Shown here: positions 49,901 through 56,800 of the stretch, one piece after another
Layout of the letters: each line of letters begins with the position of its first letter
How positions within the stretch are numbered: position 1 is the stretch's first letter
Assembly (NCBI GenBank): GCA_051294375.1
Contig: CM119264.1
Location: 15,525,473-15,589,472, forward strand
Source of the DNA: Paraspadella gotoi
Taxonomy: Eukaryota; Chaetognatha
Direction: 5' to 3'
DNA length: 64,000 nt
The notes under the pieces: generated by a model
What the model was told of the DNA's origin: nothing
The model's input: only the letters and a program-made list of their open reading frames with translations
The model's database searches: none
Position numbers and translations under genes: made by a program

Positions 49901-50417
49901 TCGCACGATTCCATCGAAACTTTATATCCAACTTTCCTACCCACACAGAAAATTTCATTCCAATCCAACCACCCAATCACGAGTTATTTGAGCTTTTTGC
50001 TAAGGTGAGATGGACGGACATCATTTTTTTTCATAACTTATCATAATTCGATGTTCTGACATGATGTAAGTGAATGCCCGACAAGATTAAGGGGGCGGAC
50101 CGACAAAGTGAACTATAGAGTCGGGATCTGCTGAAAGCAGATCCGACGAAAAAAGCGTGACGCCGACGACAACGCCGACAACATCACAAAGAAGCCTGGC
50201 CTTCGCTTTATCTCGCCAAGATATAATGGTTTATTTCTATATTAACCTCATAGGGCGCGTTTCCTATCACCCTCTTCACTTCATTCCGTCTCCGAGCCAA
50301 ATTTCTGTCACGCTTAATTCCTCTGTGATCGCATTTTCACGCGTGGAAGCCTCTCTGGATGTACTTGAGGCTAACATCTTTAGAGGAGGTCTTTCTCTTT
50401 TTACATCGCCAACGTGA
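27817..50417 (+). CDS. AAAS: Aladin, WD-repeat nucleoporin (gene span, seven exons, 5' end missing)
   Basis: Exons: 27817-28008, 30021-30193, 38784-39156, 43712-43995, 47473-47590, 47813-48025 and 50254-50417, all with AG acceptors and GT donors and matching phases. They join to about 505 residues, against 546 in human Aladin. Known role: Aladin sits on the cytoplasmic side of the nuclear pore, anchored by NDC1, and is needed for selective import and spindle function. Sequence support: AFEWHPHT near the first WD unit, then ILWTVDP, PGHRPVTSLAW, VTLISFSPDG, CTWSPDS, WDPSGERLA and a C-terminal SYHPLHF segment, all in the order of Aladin. The first coding exon (about 40 residues, ending in phase 1) was not found. 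Introns are filled with repeats. The first two exons also exist as inverted copies in the left arm. Confidence 0.95.
28238..28992 (+). repeat. Family D copy (right arm, AAAS intron)
   Basis: Complete element with both ATCGTCGCAA-type ends. It starts with the small palindrome TCGTCGCAA...TTGCGACGA and has a duplicated CTGCAGCTGGCTCTGCAGG core. Confidence 0.75.
29643..29738 (-). repeat. Telomere-like tract (right arm, AAAS intron)
   Basis: CCCTAACCC and CCCTTAACCCTG units, mirror of 17441-17525. Confidence 0.5.
30021..30193 (+). CDS. AAAS: AAAS exon, entering the WD domain
   Basis: The acceptor is TTTTTCGTAG and the donor GTGGTGAGTT. It starts in phase 1 and ends in phase 0. The product runs SGLLASFRW...KIRAFEWHPHT, the best conserved N-terminal stretch of Aladin just before the first blade. 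The mirrored copy at 16986-17156 lacks two bases. Confidence 0.93.
30290..30395 (+). repeat. Family A fragment (AAAS intron)
   Basis: Head part only, from GTCGGGCATTTCC to CATGACCACGAGGTACTGGG. It is followed by AACCGTTAACCGTTATTAAC and the recurring CGAACGGACACGGGG-type motif (reverse) at 30452-30487. Confidence 0.65.
30562..30799 (+). repeat. Family D, first part (AAAS intron)
   Basis: Shortened start TATCGTCGCAATCGC, then the CT tract and the CTGCAG core. Interrupted after CTCTGCAG by the hAT-like element; continues at 31787. Confidence 0.75.
30800..31778. mobile_element. hAT-like non-autonomous element, 979 bp
   Basis: Ends TAGAGCGTTCAAAGATAAC and, reversed, TAGAGCGTTTAAATATAAC. The flanks are an exact 8-bp duplication CTCTGCAG (30792-30799 and 31779-31786). 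An 8-bp duplication and ends of the form YARNG are hallmarks of hAT transposons. There is no transposase frame; inside is an AT-rich fold-back with AAAAAGTTGATATAAG. Confidence 0.85.
31787..32223 (+). repeat. Family D, second part (AAAS intron)
   Basis: Resumes with GGGCTTATTC after the hAT-like element. It contains a (TC)n run at 31897-31931 and ends GCGATTGCGACGAT. Confidence 0.75.
32456..32999 (+). repeat. Family D, first part, interrupted by family E
   Basis: The leader with ATCGCC is partly duplicated (around 32545-32610), followed by the CT tract and a doubled CTGCAG core. It breaks at CTTTTGATTT. Confidence 0.7.
33003..34240 (-). mobile_element. Family E element, long copy
   Basis: Read on the minus strand it starts AAGTTTGAGCAAACAAT, then an end like GTCGGATCTGC, and finishes in a hairpin around GGGATCTGCTGATAAGCAGA. 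Inside are five related ~160-bp modules, each with ATTGGATGGA, GAAATTTTGTG, GGGTAGGAA and GTGGAAATGAGTTTAAAT, plus a (CCGT)n run at 33151-33180. Flanking family D resumes directly after it, so it inserted into D. Confidence 0.7.
34244..34474 (+). repeat. Family D, second part
   Basis: Resumes at TTCTTTTTTTCTGGGTGCC after family E and ends GCAATTGCGACGAT. Confidence 0.7.
34961..36480. mobile_element. Family F element, copy 1 (1.52 kb)
   Basis: It starts GGCAGTGATTTCTATTC and ends GATAGAAATCACTGCC, a 15-bp inverted repeat, with TCTT on both outer sides as a possible 4-bp target duplication. It contains a CT-rich tract (35300-35600) that makes a spurious long open frame, and a hairpin TTTTGCGGAAA...TTTCCGCAAAA near 35757-35785. 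A second copy lies at 59232-62748. No transposase was seen. Confidence 0.75.
37056..37924 (+). mobile_element. Family E element (AAAS intron)
   Basis: AAGTTTGAGCAAACAATG start, TAATTAATTAA-rich interior, two modules with TTTAAACTCATTTCCACT, end hairpin GGGATCTGCTGAAACAGATC. It is preceded by a CT-rich stretch (36720-37010). Confidence 0.65.
38011..38404. repeat. Fold-back element with ~115-bp arms
   Basis: 38011-38126 and 38283-38404 are near-perfect reverse complements around a 156-bp loop with a (CT)n run. The arms contain CGGCTCACAATACGAGCCTT, itself partly palindromic. The element lies about 380 bp before AAAS exon 38784. Confidence 0.8.
38784..39156 (+). CDS. AAAS: AAAS exon, WD blades
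   Basis: The acceptor is TTTTGGGACAG and the donor CAGTGGTGAGTG. It starts in phase 0 and ends in phase 1. Product motifs: AVATHDDTIHVYY, NVADLKWRP, ILWTVDPNSLSARP, LPGHRPVTSLAW, LFSASPCDGKVVAWDVS. The match to Aladin is collinear and strong. Confidence 0.97.
39409..39487 (-). repeat. tRNA-like sequence (SINE head or tRNA pseudogene)
   Basis: The minus strand has a B box GGTTCGATCCC inside a perfect 5-bp T stem (TCGGG/CCCGA) and an A-box-like GGTGGCTAAAGATTGGG. The anticodon-like loop is nine rather than seven bases, and no acceptor stem pairs. Not a functional tRNA gene. Confidence 0.55.
40428..40613 (+). repeat. Family B repeat
   Basis: Starts near ACAGAACCGTTCAATATAAG and ends TTTTAGTCCACCATAC. 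It carries a small duplication GAACTTTAGAACTTTAGAAC. Confidence 0.65.
40870..41096 (-). repeat. Family B repeat, opposite orientation
   Basis: Reverse copy of the one at 40428, 257 bp away, forming a loose inverted pair. GGTTCTAGCCCAGTGGTCGC is the most tRNA-like part. Confidence 0.65.
41235..41976 (+). repeat. Two tandem family C copies with a 3-unit minisatellite between
   Basis: Copies at 41235-41493 and 41721-41976 share GGCAACAGCCGGGTTGCCTG, TCGCTTTGCCAACGCAGAGG and GCCTGGGATGGTGTGTTCCC. Between them, about 41580-41692 has three units of GGCGTTTGTCGTAGCGTACC. Other copies lie at 47135 and 57972. Moderately GC-rich against the background. Open frames over this stretch run in both strands and look incidental. 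Confidence 0.65.
42509..43680 (+). repeat. Family D copy split by a TA-flanked insert
   Basis: D leader, CT tract and CTGCAG core from 42509 to about 42930, and the D tail ending CGATTTCGACGAT at about 43677. Between them, 42944-43556 has imperfect inverted ends (AGGCCGGAACAGGTTGAAAA against AGGCGGGCCAAAATTGAA) next to long TA runs, and an ATG microsatellite at 43237-43261. The D tail ends only ~35 bp before AAAS exon 43712. Confidence 0.55.
43712..43995 (+). CDS. AAAS: AAAS exon, central WD blades
   Basis: The acceptor is TTATTATTGAG (a weak pyrimidine tract) and the donor GGACGTGAGTG. It starts in phase 1 and ends in phase 0. Motifs: GGGVTLISFSPDG, FQIWSSG, RVIACTWSPDSTTLLFAV, LLYSVDF. These match Aladin blades in order. 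Confidence 0.97.
44218..45152 (+). repeat. Family D copy with internal insert
   Basis: D leader, CT tract and core to about 44780, a 170-bp segment with GTTTAGAGAGGTCGCATTCG that is also found at 34507-34665, then the D tail ending GCGATTGCGACGAT. Confidence 0.65.
45658..46091 (+). mobile_element. Possible solo LTR
   Basis: A moderately GC-rich block starting TGTGG and ending CATGACA, with AATAAA near 45966, a purine-rich stretch and no lasting open frame. I saw no matching target duplication, and no partner LTR is in the window. Tentative. Confidence 0.3.
46259..46919 (-). other. Possible nested minus-strand gene or fragment
   Basis: Two minus-strand open stretches, 46919-46680 (Ser/Thr/Gln-rich, 79 codons) and 46465-46259, lie in the AAAS intron. 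The first ends in a perfect donor TTGGTAAGT. No clear acceptor or start was found for the second, and no domain is recognisable. Confidence 0.25.
47135..47371 (+). repeat. Family C copy (AAAS intron)
   Basis: Slightly shortened near CCCATTG. It lies ~100 bp before AAAS exon 47473. Confidence 0.65.
47473..47590 (+). CDS. AAAS: AAAS exon
   Basis: The acceptor is AAATTGTTAG and the donor AGTCGGGTAAGA. It starts in phase 0 and ends in phase 1. Product LSKIDFDGMDGE...HQMEWDPSGERLAIS; WDPSGERLA is the same as in vertebrate Aladin. The following intron is only 222 bp and free of repeats. Confidence 0.95.
47813..48025 (+). CDS. AAAS: AAAS exon
   Basis: The acceptor is TTTTTCTATCAG and the donor AATGGTGAGA. 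It starts and ends in phase 1. Encodes the blade with VVAIFVTR and a later GALLAVVWAKN, aligning with the VILLFRTR and GALLSVGW segments of Aladin. Confidence 0.95.
48360..49290 (+). repeat. Family H: 19-nt minisatellite plus AG tract
   Basis: TTGATGTAATAGTAATTTA repeats (about 48485-48690), then AGAGAGAGAAAGACAGAGCT, then GCTGGACAGCTATTGG and a CTGCAGAGC core. This is the same layout as the 22-nt array and its flank in the P2 arms, so the two arrays are relatives. Confidence 0.6.
49331..50147 (+). mobile_element. Family E element (last AAAS intron)
   Basis: Starts ACAATGTCGGATCTGCC, has an 18-nt array (unit AACTTGCATCTTTTTTTT, about 49415-49625), two ~160-bp modules, and ends in the hairpin GGGATCTGCTGAAAGCAGAT. 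It ends only ~105 bp before AAAS exon 50254. Confidence 0.7.
50254..50417 (+). CDS. AAAS: AAAS last coding exon
   Basis: The acceptor is ATTAACCTCATAG; it starts in phase 1 and the stop is TGA 50415-50417. Product GRVSYHPLHFIPSP...LSLFTSPT aligns with the GRIAHIPLYFV segment and the C-terminal PLFTETSPT region of Aladin. The Pro-rich extreme tail of vertebrates is absent. Confidence 0.93.
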
Positions 50418-50710
50418 CTTTTTTCTCGCTTCTTTTGTTGTTACAGATACGTATATATATTATATAGATTAATTGTCTCATGATTGTTAAAATACAGAGT
50501 CTAAAAAAATGCTCACGGCCCAATAACGTAACGACTACCTATTAATTCCGTAATCATTTGCAAAAGTCAAAACTAGTTATAAAAATTTGGAGCTCGGTAA
50601 CACGTTTTGCTCATGATTTTAATTAGGCTGTTAATATTTTGAATTTGTTTTTTAAGATCTTATCAAAGAATACATGTATAAATTTGTAGCTAAAAACTGT
50701 ATGAACTATA
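50418..50710 (+). promoter_or_regulatory. AAAS-DEPDC5 intergenic spacer (293 bp)
   Basis: Holds the AAAS 3' end and the DEPDC5 5' leader. No AATAAA is present. Acceptor-like sites CTTTTGTTGTTACAG (ending about 50445) and TTTGTTTTTTAAG (ending about 50657) precede the start codon. There is no interspersed repeat, in contrast to all larger spacers. Confidence 0.45.
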
Positions 50711-50875
50711 ATGAAGCGGCTCAAGTTGTGGATACACAATAAGGAATTTGACGAAAACGAATTGGTTTTGAATCCACGAGAATTTCCCGACCTGAAGATC
50801 GGTGACGTCTTTGAAGTTTATCACCCTGAAATAGACAAGGAAGTTCCACCTGGACAACCTCGAGTTTTGCTACAG
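50711..50875 (+). CDS. DEPDC5: DEPDC5 exon 1 (start)
   Basis: ATG at 50711 follows an in-frame TGA at 50701-50703. The donor is CTACAGGTTTGT, phase 0. Encodes [19 protein letters not shown] and ends LLQ, as in human DEPDC5, where LLQ is followed by VKSLKED. Confidence 0.94.
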
Positions 50876-53800
50876 GTTTGTCTATTTTCTGTGTCGTTAA
50901 CGCCTTAAGGCCAGCGATCAGTCAATTTAAACATAACTTCATATATATATTCTATTTTAAAGTTTAAACACCACCTCGCATCTCTATCGTAAAAATTCCA
51001 GAAAAAAAGAATGGCTTTTTTTCAATATTTAACAAAAACAACGACGATGATGGCGACGACAATAATGACGATAACGATTGACTTGATTGATTAAATAATT
51101 AATCAATTAGTTAACTGATTATTTGATTAATTAATACATCTTGTATTTACATTTAATATATAAATAAAAAGAAGCTTTTTCAATTAGGGAAACAGGTTTT
51201 TTGTTTTTTCCATTAAAACTCATTTCTACTCAGACGATTCCATCGAAACTTGATTTTCAGCTTCATCACACACTTTCCTACCCACAAAATTTCAAGTTAA
51301 TTGTCCAATCCACTCATGAGTAATTGGCGTTAAAATTGTGAAATTTTTTTTCCCCATTTAAACTCTTTTCTACTCGCACAATTCCATCAAAACTTCATAT
51401 CTAGCTCAAGCACACACTTCCCTACCCACACACAAAATTTCATTCCAATCCATCCATCCAATCACGAGTAATTGGTGTTTTTTGCTAAGGTGGGACGGAT
51501 GGACAAACGGACGGACATCGTTTTTTTTGCATAATTTATCATAATTCGATATTCTGACATGATATATGTGGTTGCCCGACAATATTGAGGGGGCGGACTG
51601 ACAAAGTGAATTATAGAGTCGGGATCTGCTTATAATTAGATCTGACTAAAAAAGGCTGAATGTTAAGATTTAACTTAAAATTATTGTTATGTGTTAGTGA
51701 CAGAACCGTTCAATGTAAGCAGAACCTGAGATTCGGATCAGGCTGTAACACCGAGTTACAGGCGGGTTAAGCACCCCGTCGCTCTTAACTGCTATTCGAA
51801 CACAGGGCTAGAATCCCAGACCTTTGGGTTGGGAGGCGATTGACTTGCCTCCTGCACCAATGGCCGCTGATGAACGGTTATTTTATGCCACCATACCATG
51901 ATGGAAAACAAAATTGTCGCGGTTACTTTCCAGCTATTTTTCGGCATTTTAATGTAAGAATCATTGTGATTAAACTTTGTTTTGTTGTGTCTTGAGATAT
52001 TTGAAATTAAAGACAAAGTCTTGATACATCAACGATTTTATTTTTATTGTTCAGACAAGTTTCGGCTTTCATTCAAGCCTTCATCAGTGCTTTGACAATT
52101 TTCATGATTTCCAAATTTACTTTGGGAGAGAGAGAGAGAGAAAAGAAATGGCCAACAAAGATTCACAGGACAGTGGTGAAATGTGAGGACAGGTTTAAGT
52201 TGGTAGAGAGAGAGAGAGAATGTGAGGGAAAAGAAATTAAGTTTGTGAGTGAAGGAGAGAGAGAGAGGGAGAGACAGAGAGGCAGAGGTTAATATTTGGT
52301 AAGAAAAATTACATTAGATAATGTACAACAATAGTAAATTTAATAAATAAGTAAACAGACTTAAACTAAAATATTTAAATTAATTCAGATTTAAATGAAT
52401 AAAGAAGTGAAATTTAGATGAAATGGAAATAAAGATGTTGAGAGATAGTTAAGTGAAAGAGTAAGTGAAAAATAAGAAAAAGAAAAAGCTCAAAATGAGC
52501 CGTCGGCCTGAGAGATATTTGAGTTGCACTTGGCCTCTTTTCGCCTGGGTTTCTACCGGACCCGTCCATGTCGCACTCTACCACAATAGCCTCTCAGCCT
52601 ATGACAAACCAATGACCCGACCAAATCGTCAGCATCCCCCATTGTTGACCCGAGGGGGGGCCAGCTCATTTTGAGCTCTTTCTTTTTCTTATTTTTCACC
52701 TACTCTTTCACTTAACTATCTCTCAACATCTTTATTTCCATTTCATCTAAATTTCACTTCTTTATTCATTTAAATCTGAATTAATTTAAATATTTTAGTT
52801 TAAGTCTGTTTACTTATTTATATATATATATTATATTATTCCTCCCCAAGGGATTCCTCCCAATGGAATTGCTCCCACACGGGATTCCTCCAAAAGAAAT
52901 TCCTCCCACACGGGATTCCTCCCAAAGGAATTCCTCCCATGCGGGATTCCTCCCACACGGGGTTCCTCCCCACAGAATTCCTCCCCATGGAATTCCTCCC
53001 ACGCGGGATTCCTCCCACACGTAATTCCTCCCACACGTAATTCCTCCCATGCGGGATTCCTCCCACGCAGGATTCCTGCCACGCCAGAATGCGGGTCTCT
53101 CGATCCTCCCAATGCGGATTCCTCCTACGCGGGATTCCTCCTACGCGGGATTCCTCCTACGCGGGATTCCTCCTAACGCGGGATTCCTCCCAGCGGGATT
53201 CTCCCAACAGCGGGCTTCCTCCCACGGCGGGATTCCTCCTACACGGGATTACTCTCACATGGGATTCCTCCCACGGGGGATTCTCCCACGTCCAATAAAA
53301 AAAAAGTTTGAGCAAACAATGTCGGATCTGCCTACGATAATTAAGTGGTAATAAACTAACTTGGTCAACTTGCATAATTTAATCAACTTGCATTATTTGG
53401 TCAACTGGCATAATTTGGTCAACTGACAAAATTTGGTAAACTGGCATAATTTGGTAGACAGGCATAATTTGGTCAACAGGCATAATTTGGTCAACCTGCA
53501 GAATTTGGTCAACCTGCAGAATTTGGTCAACTGGCATATTTTTGTCAAATGGCATATTTTTGTCAAATGGCATAATTTGGTCAATCAATCAATCAGAGAG
53601 AGAGAGAGAGAAACTTTAAAAAATTCAAATAAATGTGTCTTTTGGTTTTCTAATTTGAACTCTTTTCCACAACTACGATTACATCAAAAAATTTATATCC
53701 AGCTTTATCACATACTTTTATTCCCACAAACAAAATTGTATTTTAATGAATCAATTTTTTTCATTGAAACAAGAACATGCAACTAGAAAGTTAATCACAA

Positions 53801-56800
53801 TTTAAGGGGAGGAATCCCGTGTGGGAGGAAATCAGTGTGGGAGTTTTCCCGTGTGGGAGGAATCTTGTGTGGGAGGAATCCCGTGTGGGAGGAATCCCGT
53901 GTGAGAGGAATCCCGCGTGGGAGGAATCCCGTGTGGGAGGAATCCTGCGTGGAAGGAATTCTTTGGGGAGGAATCCCGTGTGGGAGGAATCCCGTGTGGG
54001 AGGAATTCTATGGGGAGGAATCCCATGTGGGAGGAATTCCTTGGGGAGGAATCCCGTGTGGGAGGAATCCCGCGTGGGAGGAATCCCGTGTGGGAGGAAT
54101 CCTGCGTGGGAGGAATACCGTGTGGGAAGAATCCAGTTGGGAGGAATCCCGTGTGGGAGGAATACCACAGCCACCACTGACATGATAACCATGACCTTTT
54201 ATATCTTGTAAAATGGGGGCAGTAGAGAAATATAAAAAATTCGATCATTAAGTCAGTCAATGAACCCTTTCCAATGGGCTATTATGAGAAATATTTTTTT
54301 CTTAATTAAAATGGATGATAAATAATAGAATTAAATTCATTGCTATATTTAAAAGAAAATTATCAATACAATTTAACACAATGATGTCTTGCTTTGTCAA
54401 ACATGTTGCCAGCTATATAATTTTTTAAAACTTTATGATAAACAAGCAGTGATTCAAGCTTTTAGTTTGCAGTTAAAGATAATGAAAAATGACGATTTTT
54501 TTTCACAGACAAGAAGGTAGATGTCCAGATTGTTTATATCAAGCTGAAAACATTTTTGTATTTATCATTTTTGATATTTAAAAAGATATTTTATCAAGCT
54601 ACAACATAAATTTTTGCTTTTTTTTTTTACTTTAACTGAAAAATATAAGCAATTTTATGGAATAAAAAAAATTTAATAATAATCAGAATGTAATTTAATT
54701 CAGTCTTTCCTTTTTCAAATTACAAAAGAAAAATAAAAAATTTCATATGCCTTCATTGAAATTTTTAAAGCAAAAAACTGTTATACTTTTAACTCTGATT
54801 TAAACAAAAGCTGTGTAAAGATTTATGGATTCAATTTAATAAAACTCTTTTAGAAAGGTGTCCCATGATTAGGGCTTTAATTTGATACCACACCCACCTT
54901 GCTACCTCTTTTCTTTCAAAAGTTATTTAAAATAATAACTTTTTTTAAACTACGCAGTACAAATCTTTAAATAAAAATTTTAGCAAAGCGGGAGTATCTC
55001 ACTTATTTCTATTAGTACAATACTTAAATTTCAAAATAAAACTTGAAGAAATTTTTTTTGTCATTTAGAGACATATCACTTTCAGATGTACCCCTCGTAT
55101 AACAATTGATTTATTTATTTCTCCAAAAAAGCCTAATTAGAAAAGTTGAAATTTTTTCAAATTGTTGGAAAAAAATTTCGTCCAACCTATGCTCATTGAG
55201 AATAATGGTTTTGCATAGAAAATCAAAATATCAAAAAAATCAAAAAATCTGCCTCTAGAAAAATCGAAAGGCTAAAGGCTGATTTTTTTAGAATTGCAAA
55301 TTTTTTTTCCTAACTCAAAATCAATTATTCTCAAGTTTCAAAATATTTTTTTTCAAAATCATTCAATCAATTTTTTTTATTAATTTAAAATGTTTTTATG
55401 ATTTTTTTTTGTTTGAAAGAATTGAAAAAAAGTAAAAAAATATAGCAATTATATAAGGTTTTTGAAAATACCTCTAAAATATTAAATAATTAGACACAAG
55501 GAGAGTAAGAAGAGAAAACTTCCCATTCATAAAAAAAAAATTTTGGGGGAAATTAAGTAATTCTTTTTTTTCTGTTACACAAATTATTTCTTTTATTTTT
55601 AAAATATTTTTAAAATAAAATTCTGAATGTAGTAAGTCATATCTTTTCAAATACAAAGCAAGCTTCAAGCAAATATACGATTGGGAAGAATTCTTTAGAA
55701 AAAAGAGTTCATCTAAGTTACAGGGGTGGGACCCTATATCGAGACAAAACTTAACATCCTGCCCTGTCTGAACGATTTGAGATACAATAATAAAATTAGT
55801 GGCAAACGTTTTTTCTGGATTTTTACTTTCACATACAATTAAACAAATTAAATTTTTAAGCAACTAAAAGGTATTGTGGATGTTTTCAAAACATTTAGTC
55901 GTTTTTATGCGCGCGCATTGTATTGCATAGTGCATACGATAAAAGCCATACTTGTTAATATTTTTAAGTGGTCGTTTCTGAACATGACTGGGTTATGTCT
56001 TATCGTCAATTCACCTGATTTTAAGCTTTTCATCACTATTCAAATTCAACCTATTTAATTTTTTGAGAGAAAGAAGAGAGAGACACATGTAGAGTAAAAG
56101 AGAAAGAGAAAAGAGCAAAAGATTAAGAGAGAATATTTAAGTATTATTTGCCTGCTTGACCACTTTGGCTATCAGCGGGCTTTCTTTTACTTTGTTTCTG
56201 ACACACTTTCTGTTTTACTCTTTAATATTGTTAAAAAATCTTTTTCAATTGTTTTAAGCATCCATGGTATATCCTTTCTTTTCGTTGTTGTATAGAGATT
56301 TACAAGGAATTTTGAATTGTTACAACGATTTTATTATTAATAAGTTGCAGACTTGTTTCGACTCATGTCTGCAACTTATTAATAATAAAATCGTTGTAAC
56401 AATTCAAAATTCCTGTTTTAAGCAAAATATTCATTATACACTACTAACTAACTTTTTACCCTAAAAAAAATCTTAAAAATACGAAGATTTTTAAGGTCAC
56501 GTGACCGATATTGACCAATCACAGATATCGATTGGCTATTTTTTTAGAAATTGAAAAAAAGGGGTGTGATCCCGAATATAGATCCTCTTGATAAATAAGA
56601 GGTGAAAACAGTTGGAGACAACCTCTTTTGGAAGTATTTGTATGCATTAAATAATTTTATGCTGTTGAGAAATAATCTTTTTATTCAGTTTTAGGGAGGT
56701 CATATTACATATTAAAACTTATTTACTGGCCAATAAATATATTTGACAATGAAATTAATCGACTTTTCCAAACCGTGACAATTTTTTTTTCCATCATGGT

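Noticed and set aside
53819-54211. 130-residue and overlapping Gly/Arg/Trp/Glu-rich proteins
   Set aside because: They are translations of a 16-nt tandem repeat, equally open in other frames and on the other strand.
55474-55863. 129-codon minus-strand gene
   Set aside because: Biased AT-rich composition, no motif, no splice or promoter context; likely chance.
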